Below are positions 1-6,666 of a stretch of DNA of 18,685 bases, one piece after another. The stretch is from Eubacteriales bacterium (GTDB lineage: Bacteria; Bacillota; Clostridia; Oscillospirales; Oscillospiraceae): NCBI GenBank assembly GCA_030528965.1, contig JAUMXS010000011.1, forward strand, positions 1-18,685, read 5' to 3'. The first letter of the stretch is position 1; every line of letters begins with the position of its first letter. The position numbers were made by a program, and so were the translations under genes. Below the pieces are notes generated by a model that worked only from the letters and a program-made list of their open reading frames with translations, was not told the DNA's origin and ran no database searches.

Positions 1-1107
1 CCAGGAAATATAAAGTTCCTCCGCGGCTCTCTTCCCCACAACACGGGGAAGCTCCCGATTCTCCTGCAGAGCACACAGACAGCGGCTCAGGCTCTCCGCG
101 TTTTCCTCGATCAGGAAACCGTTCCGGGCGTCCTCGATCCCCTCGGCCGCGCAGCTGCCTTTGATCAGCACCGACGCCAGCGAACAGGCCGCCGCCTCAC
201 GGACGACCAGACCGTTCGTATCAAACGTGGACGGAAAAAGAAAAAGTTCCGCCCGGCAATACCAGGCGCGCAGGACTTCGCGGTCCCGGACTGCGCCGGT
301 GAAGATGCATACATCCCTCACACCGCAGGCCTCCGCATAGGCCTTGATTTCTTTTCTGTCATCTCCCTCGCCGACAAAGACCATCCGGAAATCTTTCCCC
401 TGCTTTTTCATCTGCGTAAGTGCGTCCAGAATGATCCGGATCCCTTTATACCACATCATTCTGCCAACGAAGAGATAAACAGGCACATCAAAAGGCAGGT
501 CATATCCATCCGTCGCCGCCCCGATCCCGCTCTCAGACACTCTTCCGCGCGGCAGATCCACACCGTTGGGCATGACAACAAAGTCCCCTTTATAGCCAAG
601 CTCACGGAGATTTTCCCCCGCGCCGCGGCTCACCGCCCAGACCTCGTCACAGGCGCTGATATTGGCGGCCAACGCCTTTTTGCATGCATTCTGCAGGCGT
701 CGGCTTCGGATGAGGTTCGAGATATCCACGTCGAATTTTGTATGGTAGGTCAAAACGACCGGGCTGTTCAGTATCTGCCGGAGTTCCCGGGCCATAAACG
801 TGGACATGATCGGACAATGCGTGTGCAAAAGCGCGGGTTTCAGTTTCGCGACACTTCCGGCCACCTCCAGAGAAAAGGGGATGCCGGCCATATATTCGTC
901 CATCTTCCGGAAATTCACGCTGGGATACCGGACGATCGGAAAGGAATATTTTCCGTCCTCGGCATGAGGATAGGCCGGTGCAGCAACGATCACCCCGGAA
1001 CCGCTGCGCGTAATTTCCCGGGCATAATTCAGTGTCGCATTCGAGACCCCATCGATCTGCGGCGGAAACGAGTCATTTAACAGACAGATCGTGTGTTCCT
1101 GATTCAT
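1..1107 (-). CDS. Glycosyltransferase family 4, probably glycolipid-forming (3' end beyond window)
   Basis: The reverse strand is open from an ATG at 1107 to the left edge, giving 369 residues without a stop; the C-terminus is missing. The start is supported by AAGGAAG four bases upstream. The N-terminus has the GT-B donor-side pattern of family 4 (NDSFPPQIDGVSN), then HTHCP and TYHTKFD. The second half has MPNGVDLPRG, the LFVGRMMWYKG segment that opens the nucleotide-sugar domain, and FPSTFDTNGLVVREAAACS, the expected E-x7-E-like donor-binding region. Family-4 enzymes with this start pattern include diacylglycerol glucosyltransferases and mannosyltransferases. A role in glucosyl-diacylglycerol synthesis at the inner membrane face is inferred from this similarity and from the nearby cardiolipin synthase. 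It is divergent from the TetR gene and probably shares its operator. The family is secure; the exact acceptor is not. Confidence 0.85.
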   Translation of the reverse strand, partial: MNQEHTICLLNDSFPPQIDGVSNATLNYAREITRSGSGVIVAAPAYPHAEDGKYSFPIVRYPSVNFRKMDEYMAGIPFSLEVAGSVAKLKPALLHTHCPIMSTFMARELRQILNSPVVLTYHTKFDVDISNLIRSRRLQNACKKALAANISACDEVWAVSRGAGENLRELGYKGDFVVMPNGVDLPRGRVSESGIGAATDGYDLPFDVPVYLFVGRMMWYKGIRIILDALTQMKKQGKDFRMVFVGEGDDRKEIKAYAEACGVRDVCIFTGAVRDREVLRAWYCRAELFLFPSTFDTNGLVVREAAACSLASVLIKGSCAAEGIEDARNGFLIEENAESLSRCLCALQENRELPRVVGKRAAEELYISW

Positions 1108-1130
1108 CCGACTTCCTTTCCCGTCTGCTT

Positions 1131-1153
1131 TGTTTACAGTATATTTGTTGACA
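1131..1153. promoter_or_regulatory. Candidate TetR operator in the divergent promoter region
   Basis: An imperfect inverted repeat reads TGTTTAC-N9-GTTGACA; five of seven positions per arm are complementary. It covers the -35 of the tetR promoter and a TATACT-like -10 facing the glycosyltransferase, which is where a TetR repressor controlling both genes would bind. The dyad is seen; its use as an operator is inferred. Confidence 0.4.
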
Positions 1154-1176
1154 TCTTTTTGTGCTTCCCATAAAAT
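1148..1176 (+). promoter_or_regulatory. Sigma-A promoter of the TetR-family gene
   Basis: TTGACA at 1148-1153 and TAAAAT at 1171-1176 are separated by exactly 17 bases, and the start codon follows 39 bases after the -10. This is close to the vegetative consensus. Confidence 0.75.
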
Positions 1177-1215
1177 ATACACGGTATCGAATGTCAGATT
1201 ATAACGAGGTATGTC

Positions 1216-1767
1216 ATGAGTATGCAGCGAAAAGAAAACATTGCAAACGCTTTTCTCGCTCTGACAAAGAAGAAGAATATCGATAAGATCACTGTCAAGG
1301 ATCTCGTGGAATACTGCGGCATTTCCCGTCAGAGTTTCTACTATCACTTCCCCGACATCACGGGCGTCATCGAATGGCTGATGCTCCGTCAGGAAGAGGA
1401 AATATCCGCCCGCATATATGCCTCGGATTCCTTTGAGGGATCCATCCGAATCCTGGCCGAATCTGTTCTCGAAAATCAGGGACTTATCATCAAGCTTCGG
1501 AACTCCCAAAAACGTGATTTCTTCGAAAGACTGATACTGAACACCATGCAGGAGCGCTTTCGTCAGGCGATCCGGGAATCCTCTTCCGACGCTTCCGGCA
1601 ACATGACGGCAGCCGAGACAGAAACACTCATCCGCTTTTTCTCCTTCGGACTTACCGGGCTGATCATCTCTTTCTGTCATTCCAGGGACGCAAACGCCGA
1701 TCAGCTGACAAAGCAGGTCCTCTCCGTATTCCGGAATCTGTCCGTCAATCCCAATGCCTTTCTGTGA
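1216..1767 (+). CDS. TetR/AcrR-family transcriptional regulator
   Basis: A 183-residue protein. The N-terminal helix-turn-helix (about residues 8-50) has the TetR pattern: IANAFLALTKKKNIDKITVKDLV in its first helices, then a recognition segment CGISRQSFYYHFPD, followed by an alpha-helical ligand/dimer domain that shows no specific match I recognise. GAGGT at 1206-1210 places the start at 1216; another ATG lies two codons later. The gene is divergent from the glycosyltransferase and upstream of cardiolipin synthase, separated from the latter by a terminator. It probably represses itself and the glycosyltransferase through the dyad at 1131-1153. The effector is unknown. Length and fold are normal for the family. 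Confidence 0.88.
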   Translation: MSMQRKENIANAFLALTKKKNIDKITVKDLVEYCGISRQSFYYHFPDITGVIEWLMLRQEEEISARIYASDSFEGSIRILAESVLENQGLIIKLRNSQKRDFFERLILNTMQERFRQAIRESSSDASGNMTAAETETLIRFFSFGLTGLIISFCHSRDANADQLTKQVLSVFRNLSVNPNAFL

Positions 1768-1852
1768 CCATCGCCCGCTCCTCCAGAACAATAATACAGG
1801 CCCCGAATTCTCCATCGCAATATACAATGCAGCAAGTATGTTTAGACAGACA

Positions 1853-1891
1853 CGTCGATGTGTAAAATTGTTTTACGCATCGGCGTTTTTG
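1853..1891 (+). terminator. Rho-independent terminator after the TetR gene
   Basis: A 15-base-pair stem (1853-1867 with 1871-1885, three-base loop, two G-U type positions) is followed directly by TTTTT. It separates the regulator from cardiolipin synthase. The following stretch to 1998 contains a TATACT at 1941-1946 that may be the -10 for cardiolipin synthase, but I see no good -35. Confidence 0.8.
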
Positions 1892-1998
1892 TCTATACAC
1901 TTTCCGAAAACTGAAAATAGCACATTTTTCGTCATTCTTTTATACTATTGTAATACCCTCAGGATAGTTCCCGTATTTTCTGACAGGAGGTTCCTGCG

Positions 1999-3531
1999 TT
2001 GCAAGAAAGAAGGCGGCTCAGCAGTCTGTTTTTCCAGCGTCTTACCGTTGCCGGACTGATCATTCTTCAGACGGTACTCATCATATATACGGTCGTCAGC
2101 AGGAGCAGATCCTCTCAGCTCTTCGGTATCCTGATGACCGTCATCAGCTTTTTTGTGGCCCTGCACATCGCCTCACAGCCAAGAAAAACGACGTATAAGG
2201 TCACATGGATCTTTTTGATCCTCACGTTCCCTCTGTTCGGCGGCCTCATGTATCTTCTTTTATATCTGCAAACCTCGAAAAAGCGTCTGCGCTCCGCTTT
2301 TCTCTCCAAAGAGACGCTGTACCGTCTGCGGTGCTGCCCCGGGGATGCGATGAATCAGCTCTGCGAACAGGCTCCGGAGCATCTGCAGCTGGTTCGGTAT
2401 CTGCAGGATCACGCCGGATATCCCGTGTATTCTGGCACCCAAACGAGACATCTCTCCCCCGGAGAAGCCGCTTTCCCGATCATTCTGGAGGAACTGGAAA
2501 AAGCCGAAAACTATATCTTTCTGGAGTTCTTTATCGTTCAGGAAGGCGTCATGTGGAACAGCATCCTTACGATCCTGAAACGCAAGGCCGCACAGGGCGT
2601 GAAAGTCCGGCTGCTCTATGATGACATCGGCTGTTTCCTGCTTCTGCCCCGCGAATACCCGCAGGCTCTGCGGAAATACGGCATCGAATGCATCACCTTC
2701 AACCCCTTCCGCCCGTTGCTTACTGCCACGCAAAACAACCGCGACCATCGGAAGGTCCTTATCATCGACGGAAAAACCGCCTTCACGGGCGGCATCAATC
2801 TGTCGGATGAGTATATCAACGTTTATGAAAAACACGGCTATTGGAAAGACTCCTGTCTGCTGCTGCATGGCAAAGCGGCATGGAGCCTTACCATGACCTT
2901 TCTCGAGATGTGGCAGATATGTTCGGGTCAGAAAGAATCGCCGAAAGTGTTTTTCCCGCCGGAGCTTAACTCGGCGGACTGTTCGGACGGTTTTGTCCAA
3001 CCCTTCGCGGACAGCCCCATCGACGAAGAATATGTCAGTGAGTATGTCTTTCTGCAGATGATCCATAATGCAAAAGACTATCTCTATATCAATACACCGT
3101 ATCTTGCGATCAATGAGACCATGATGACCGCCCTGTCGCTGGCATCCAAAAGCGGCGTCGATGTACGCATCGTAACGCCGCATATCTGGGACAAAAAAAT
3201 TGTTCACATGACCACCCGTTCCTATTATAAGGAACTGCTGAACGCAGGGGTCAGGGTCTATGAATATACCCCGGGGTTCATGCACTCCAAGCTGATGGTC
3301 TCTGACGACAGCTCCGCCGTGATCGGCACGATCAATCTGGATTTCCGCAGTCTGTATCTTCACTTTGAATGCGGTGTCCTGCTCCGGAACAGCGCTGCCG
3401 TAATGGAGGCAAAGGAGGACTTTCTCCGTACGCTGAATGATTGTCATCGCATCACCCCGGCAGACTGCAAAGGCAGCGTCCTGACAAGCCTCAAGACCGC
3501 CGCCCTGCGCCTGCTGGCCCCGCTGATGTAA
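1999..3531 (+). CDS. cls: Cardiolipin synthase, phospholipase D superfamily
   Basis: A 510-residue membrane enzyme that joins two phosphatidylglycerol molecules to form cardiolipin and glycerol. Two hydrophobic N-terminal segments (about residues 14-33 and 40-58) and a third (68-90) anchor it. Both catalytic HKD motifs are intact: H250-x-K252-x4-D257 followed by GGINLSDEY, and H429-x-K431-x4-D436 followed by GTINLDFRS. The length matches bacterial ClsA-type enzymes (480-520). The start is TTG at 1999, chosen because AGGAGG lies at 1985-1990 with eight bases between. The gene is monocistronic, closed by the hairpin at 3585-3619. Together with the glycosyltransferase upstream it gives the left end of the window a membrane-lipid theme. 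A PLD-family enzyme with another phospholipid substrate is possible but less likely. Confidence 0.93.
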   Translation: MQERRRLSSLFFQRLTVAGLIILQTVLIIYTVVSRSRSSQLFGILMTVISFFVALHIASQPRKTTYKVTWIFLILTFPLFGGLMYLLLYLQTSKKRLRSAFLSKETLYRLRCCPGDAMNQLCEQAPEHLQLVRYLQDHAGYPVYSGTQTRHLSPGEAAFPIILEELEKAENYIFLEFFIVQEGVMWNSILTILKRKAAQGVKVRLLYDDIGCFLLLPREYPQALRKYGIECITFNPFRPLLTATQNNRDHRKVLIIDGKTAFTGGINLSDEYINVYEKHGYWKDSCLLLHGKAAWSLTMTFLEMWQICSGQKESPKVFFPPELNSADCSDGFVQPFADSPIDEEYVSEYVFLQMIHNAKDYLYINTPYLAINETMMTALSLASKSGVDVRIVTPHIWDKKIVHMTTRSYYKELLNAGVRVYEYTPGFMHSKLMVSDDSSAVIGTINLDFRSLYLHFECGVLLRNSAAVMEAKEDFLRTLNDCHRITPADCKGSVLTSLKTAALRLLAPLM

Positions 3532-3584
3532 AAAGCATAACAGAAAAAAGCCTCCCTCATATAGGACAGCAGTCATAAAACAGC

Positions 3585-3624
3585 AAATCCTACCTGCGAA
3601 TACCGCGCAGGTAGGATTTTTGCT
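3585..3624 (+). terminator. Rho-independent terminator after cls
   Basis: A perfect 14-base-pair stem, 3585-3598 with 3606-3619, encloses a seven-base loop; the stem ends in TTT and runs on into further T residues. The stretch 3625-3722 holds no gene I can support. Confidence 0.9.
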
Positions 3625-3722
3625 TGGCGATTCAGTATAGCAGCATAACCGTCATTGCACGGTATGCCCGGAGGGGGTACGGAAGCGTGCCTTTAGTATC
3701 TGCTCGACAAATTGGAATTGAT

Positions 3723-4385
3723 TTAACAGTTTTCAGAAATCCGCTTCTTCGACCAAGCCATCAAGGTTTCGGACATTGGCAAAAAATCAACCGCACAGCC
3801 TTTTTTCAAACTTAAAAATGTATCAACAATGGCTCGTTCGTCAGACAGAGCGAATGGGAGCAATTCAATTTGGTGTTTAATGTAGGTTCCCGTCCGCTTA
3901 AATACAATTGCCTGCACAACGAAAGATGCGGATTTATATAGAGCCCGCAAAATGTCGTCGCTCTTTTCGTGCAGCATATTGTGAACACAACCGTGGTATA
4001 TGTTGCAGGCGCCGATCTTGATCGCTCTGATTACAGCGGTTTCATCAATAACCGACAGCAGTTCGTCAAGGCTTCCCTTTATCGGAGTCGTGTCATGGTA
4101 GAACTGAAAAAGGTCAGAAGGCTCCCAATTCATAATTTCATCTTTGCCTGAAAGGAAACCGCAAATCAGTTCTCTGTGAGGCAAAGTATCCAGCATGGCA
4201 TTATAAGCCCCAATGTCTGCCGCAGACAACTCATCCAGAATTACAACAATATCAATGTCGCTTGTTTCTGTTGCTTCACCGCGGCCATAACTGCCCTGCA
4301 AACCAACAAACCATACACGGTCTCCAAATATCCCATTTAGGGTCTGCAAGAAGAGTTCCGTCCAGGCAGTAATATCTATCATCAT
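3723..4385 (-). CDS. Stand-alone nucleotidyltransferase (NTP_transf_2 fold)
   Basis: About 220 residues. The N-terminal third has the polymerase-beta nucleotidyltransferase signature: GLQGSYGRGEATETSDIDIVV, that is GS-x10-DxD with the two metal-binding aspartates, then a conserved downstream region with no assigned partner. Such proteins transfer a nucleotide from NTP to a small molecule, protein or RNA; the family includes aminoglycoside and lincosamide adenylyltransferases, but nothing here identifies the substrate, so resistance should not be assumed. The start at 4385 (or the next ATG, 4382) is preferred because GAGGTG lies just upstream; an open frame extends to 4472 but runs through a palindrome. 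Base composition looks lower in G+C than the flanking genes, which suggests transfer. It stands alone between repeats and the cls terminator. Confidence 0.8.
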   Translation of the reverse strand: MMIDITAWTELFLQTLNGIFGDRVWFVGLQGSYGRGEATETSDIDIVVILDELSAADIGAYNAMLDTLPHRELICGFLSGKDEIMNWEPSDLFQFYHDTTPIKGSLDELLSVIDETAVIRAIKIGACNIYHGCVHNMLHEKSDDILRALYKSASFVVQAIVFKRTGTYIKHQIELLPFALSDERAIVDTFLSLKKGCAVDFLPMSETLMAWSKKRISENC

Positions 4386-4424
4386 AATCACCTCATCAAA
4401 TTCAGTTTCATTGCACTGACGCGG

Positions 4425-4467
4425 CAGCTCCCAAGGCTCCTTTGTGCAAAGGGAACCTTGGGAGCTG
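4425..4467. repeat. Long palindromic hairpin
   Basis: CAGCTCCCAAGG (4425-4436) pairs perfectly with 4456-4467, and the intervening bases contain a further TTTG/CAAA stem, so almost all 43 bases form one hairpin. It lies directly upstream of the nucleotidyltransferase and has no U tract on either side. It looks like a short interspersed or element-end repeat rather than a terminator. Confidence 0.6.
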
Positions 4468-4558
4468 AGCATAAAGGTCTAGCTCAAACCAAACCGAAGC
4501 CCAGCGCAGCGGGTTCGATTTGGAAAGGAGCAGCGGCATGAGCGCGCTCTGACTTTTG

Positions 4559-4596
4559 AAAAAAGTCGGAGCAAGCGATACAAAGCTTGCTCCGAC
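4559..4596 (-). terminator. Rho-independent terminator after the 68-residue small protein
   Basis: Read on the minus strand, a perfect 12-base-pair stem with an eight-base loop is followed by six U residues (4564-4559). It lies 46 bases beyond the stop codon of the small gene. Confidence 0.75.
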
Positions 4597-4641
4597 GTGT
4601 AATATCACAACAGTATAGATGCCGCTTATGAAATTAAAGAA

Positions 4642-4848
4642 TTACGGCTTTTGCTTTGAACCCGATTCACTATCCAGAGAATCCGCATCGTCGTCAGGAC
4701 TGAAAATAAACATTTCCTCGGTGGTCTGCTGCGCCAGCTTCAGCTTTTCGGTGATGTCAACCAGTGCATTGGTGGTGGCTTCCAGCGCATCGATAGCGGT
4801 TGCCATGCGCCCCGCCAAGTGATAATACATAGCCTTATAATCCGGCAT
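4642..4848 (-). CDS. Small hypothetical protein, acidic C-terminus
   Basis: A 68-residue protein starting MPDYKAMYYHLAGRMATAID. GGAGGG sits six bases upstream of the ATG at 4848; an in-frame ATG at 4863 has no such site, so the shorter form is chosen. The body is predicted helical (ALEATTNALVDITEKLKLAQQTTEEMF, heptad-like spacing) and the tail is rich in Asp and Ser. It has no membrane segment and no recognised domain. From memory, short helical proteins beginning with a similar MPDYxxMY pattern occur repeatedly in gut Clostridia, often beside mobile DNA, but no function is known to me. It lies between the 3' end of a tRNA gene and a terminator, so it is transcribed alone or by read-through from the tRNA. 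Confidence 0.7.
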   Translation of the reverse strand: MPDYKAMYYHLAGRMATAIDALEATTNALVDITEKLKLAQQTTEEMFIFSPDDDADSLDSESGSKQKP

Positions 4849-4871
4849 ACAGATCCCTCCCAAGCAAATTT

Positions 4872-4913
4872 TTAATCATCGGCACTGCTCCATGAGACAG
4901 TGCCGATGATTAA
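4872..4913 (-). terminator. Hairpin downstream of tRNA-Ser, probable terminator or processing signal
   Basis: A perfect 16-base-pair inverted repeat (4872-4887 with 4898-4913) with a ten-base loop begins three bases after the tRNA CCA end. On the minus strand it is followed by AAATTT rather than a clean U tract, but the stem's outer pairs are A-U. It is more likely to end the tRNA transcript than to serve the small gene. Confidence 0.6.
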
Positions 4914-4915
4914 TT

Positions 4916-5004
4916 TGGCGGAGCGGGTGGGATTCGAACCCACGTGCAGTTGCCTGCAAACTGATTTCGAGTCAGCCCCGTTATGACCACTTCGATACCG
5001 CTCC
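4916..5004 (-). tRNA. tRNA-Ser, anticodon CGA
   Basis: Minus strand, 89 bases including an encoded CCA. The acceptor stem GGAGCGG pairs with CCGCTCC, with discriminator G. The anticodon arm has a seven-base loop CTCGAAA, anticodon CGA, reading UCG serine codons. The T arm carries GGTTCGAATCC. The long variable arm (class II) fits serine. It has its own promoter immediately upstream. Confidence 0.93.
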
Positions 5005-5017
5005 ATACATTTTGTGT

Positions 5018-5046
5018 ATTATACCTTTCCGGGCGGGAAATTGCAA
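5018..5046 (-). promoter_or_regulatory. Promoter of tRNA-Ser
   Basis: On the minus strand, TTGCAA (5046-5041) and TATAAT (5023-5018) are separated by 17 bases; transcription would start about seven bases before the mature tRNA end. The -35 and spacer lie inside the hairpin that follows the protease gene. Confidence 0.75.
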
Positions 5047-5076
5047 GTCTTATCTTGCCTCCCGCCCGGTCTTTTT
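5029..5076. terminator. Strong hairpin after the HtrA-type protease gene
   Basis: A ten-base-pair G+C-rich stem (5029-5038 with 5060-5069) encloses a second stem GCAAG/CTTGC. The T run (TCTTTTT) is on the plus strand; on the protease strand the stem is followed by AAAGG, so termination of the protease mRNA would depend on the stem alone. It overlaps the tRNA promoter. Confidence 0.5.
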
Positions 5077-5080
5077 CCCG

Positions 5081-6436
5081 TTATCCGTTTGTCTGTCCGC
5101 CGGTCTGAAGTGCGCTTCCCGTTTCCTCATCAAACACGATCGTACACTTCATATAGGCCCCGTCACGGTAGATCGTCAGCACAGCCGTATCGCCCGCCCG
5201 GTAATTCTTCTTGGCCGAGCGCAGGGACGAAGATCCGGTGATCTCTATATCGTCAAGCTTTGTGATGATATCTCCCAGCTCCAGTCCGGCTCTCTCCGCA
5301 CAGCTGTCGGGCTCTATCGCATAGACATACGCACCCTCTACCAGCCGATAATAATTCGCCGTTGCCGCACCGATGGTATCCACATACACGCCCAGCGACG
5401 GTTTTCCGCTCACATAGCCCTGCGTGATCAGGTCATTGGCAATATCGATGGCATCCGCGATGGGGATCGCAAAGCCCAGACCTTCGACGCCGCTGTCGCT
5501 GTATTTTGCGGTCACAACGCCGATCACACGGCCGGCCTCATCATACACCGGGCCGCCGGAGTTGCCGCTGTTCACAGCCGCATCGATCTGGAACATGTTG
5601 ACCGTCTTGATCTCCCGCGTCTGGCTGTCCTGTGACGAGATCTCACGATCCAGCGCGGAGACCATGCCGCGCGTCATCGTATAATGCAGTTCTCCCAAAG
5701 GATTGCCCACCGCATAGACCGTATCACCGACGCGCATCTCGCTGCTGTCGCCCATCGTTGCCGCGGTCAGGCCCTCGGCCTCGATCTTCAGCACCGCAAT
5801 ATCGCTCTCGTCATCCTCATAGCCCACGATCTCCGCCGTGTACTCCGTGCCGTCGTACAACACGACAGACACCGTGTACCCGCCGCTCACGGCATACTCG
5901 ATGACATGGTAATTCGTCAGAATATACCCATCTTCCGTCAGGATGAAACCGGATCCCGTCACAGCGCTGCTTGAGTTCATGCCGAAATAGTTCGTATAGG
6001 TGATCTCCGTCGTGATACCCACGACCTGACCGCAAGCCTGATCATAGATATCCGAAGCATCCATCACGCCATCTTCCCGATTCGCCACAGAAAGAACCGG
6101 CGTATTTGTTTCAGCCGGAGCCGGAGCTGTCTCCGCCGTCAAAGCCGGATTCTCATGGCCGGGCTCCCCGGCAGTATCGTTTCCAAACAGGTTGCCGCCG
6201 AAAGCCACGCCGATCGCCGTGCCGACCAGCACGCAAATGAGGCAAAGCGCAAAGATCCGTACGGCCGAGTTCTTTTTCTTCGGCGCCGCCGTATGCTTTC
6301 CGGACGCCGACGGTGCGGTCTGTATATAATTCGCGTCCTGATAGTTTTCACGGCCGGAGTCCGGACGCACGTAATGATACGGTTCCGAAGCTGTCGTTTC
6401 GCCCTGTTTTTCCCATTCGTTCGACGAAAAACTCAT
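5081..6436 (-). CDS. Membrane-anchored HtrA/DegP-type serine protease with PDZ domain
   Basis: A 451-residue protein. The N-terminus (1-58) is cytoplasmic and polar; one membrane segment spans about 59-81 (IFALCLICVLVGTAIGVAFG); an Ala/Pro/Glu-rich linker follows. The trypsin-like domain (about 125-335) has all three catalytic residues: His177 in TNYHVIEY, Asp212 in DDESDIAVLKI and Ser293 in NSGNSGGPV. A single PDZ domain lies at about 345-440, with the peptide-groove start SLGVYV and GLELGDIITKLD. Architecture and size match the HtrA/YyxA type of Firmicutes, which degrades misfolded secreted proteins on the outer membrane face. GGGAGGAT lies just upstream of the ATG. It is monocistronic; no CssR-like box was recognised. 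Substrates are not predictable from the sequence. Confidence 0.93.
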   Translation of the reverse strand: MSFSSNEWEKQGETTASEPYHYVRPDSGRENYQDANYIQTAPSASGKHTAAPKKKNSAVRIFALCLICVLVGTAIGVAFGGNLFGNDTAGEPGHENPALTAETAPAPAETNTPVLSVANREDGVMDASDIYDQACGQVVGITTEITYTNYFGMNSSSAVTGSGFILTEDGYILTNYHVIEYAVSGGYTVSVVLYDGTEYTAEIVGYEDDESDIAVLKIEAEGLTAATMGDSSEMRVGDTVYAVGNPLGELHYTMTRGMVSALDREISSQDSQTREIKTVNMFQIDAAVNSGNSGGPVYDEAGRVIGVVTAKYSDSGVEGLGFAIPIADAIDIANDLITQGYVSGKPSLGVYVDTIGAATANYYRLVEGAYVYAIEPDSCAERAGLELGDIITKLDDIEITGSSSLRSAKKNYRAGDTAVLTIYRDGAYMKCTIVFDEETGSALQTGGQTNG

Positions 6437-6602
6437 ATTGAATCCTCCCGTTCACAAGACACGTTTGCGCTTTCGCATTTTTCACAAATCATCTATGAAG
6501 CACAGTTCGGCATGCTTATCATAATATGCACATGTGACAAACCCGTGAACATTTCACAAATTATTTTAAAAAAATCCATCTCCGCCATGCTGCGCTCATG
6601 GG

Positions 6603-6631
6603 CACACTCCGCTCTGATGTACGCATAGTAT
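6603..6631 (+). promoter_or_regulatory. Candidate sigma-K promoter of dpaAB
   Basis: CACA at 6603-6606, 17 bases, then CATAGTAT at 6624-6631. This fits the mother-cell sigma-K pattern (A/C-AC-A/C, 16-17 bases, CATANNNTA) except at the last -10 position. It lies 35 bases before the dpaA start, and no sigma-A-like alternative is as well placed. In Bacillus subtilis the homologous spoVF operon is sigma-K dependent. The sequence match is seen; the sigma assignment is inferred. Confidence 0.5.
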
Positions 6632-6666
6632 GGAGCGTGAAAAACCGCAAAAGGAGGAATCCTTCC

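Larger units (their letters stand above)
4403..4616. repeat. Hairpin-bounded non-coding block, possibly a small dispersed element
   Basis: This gene-free stretch between the nucleotidyltransferase and the small protein has the 43-base palindrome at one end and a perfect 12-base-pair hairpin (4565-4576 with 4585-4596) at the other. A 66-codon open frame crosses it on the minus strand but lacks a ribosome binding site and runs through both hairpins, so I do not call it a gene. A MITE-like or repeat identity is inferred; no transposase is present. Confidence 0.4.

Noticed and set aside
742..1080. 112-codon plus-strand frame at the left end
   Set aside because: It lies wholly inside the reverse-strand glycosyltransferase, which has clear family motifs.
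1754..2059. 101-codon plus-strand frame after the TetR gene
   Set aside because: It overlaps the end of tetR, a terminator and the start of cls, with no start signal.
2260..3576. Long open frame (438 codons) on the minus strand opposite cardiolipin synthase
   Set aside because: It mirrors the codon structure of a gene with two intact HKD motifs, has no ribosome binding site and resembles no family.
3660..3690. Possible direct repeat of the tRNA-Ser 3' end (attachment site)
   Set aside because: Only about nine of ten bases around CGGAG-x-GGGT agree before the match fails; too short to support.
3723..4385. Aminoglycoside or lincosamide resistance gene
   Set aside because: Only the general nucleotidyltransferase signature is visible; no substrate-specific feature was recognised.
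4408..4608. 66-codon minus-strand frame
   Set aside because: It runs through two hairpins, one with a U tract inside the frame; better explained as repeat sequence.
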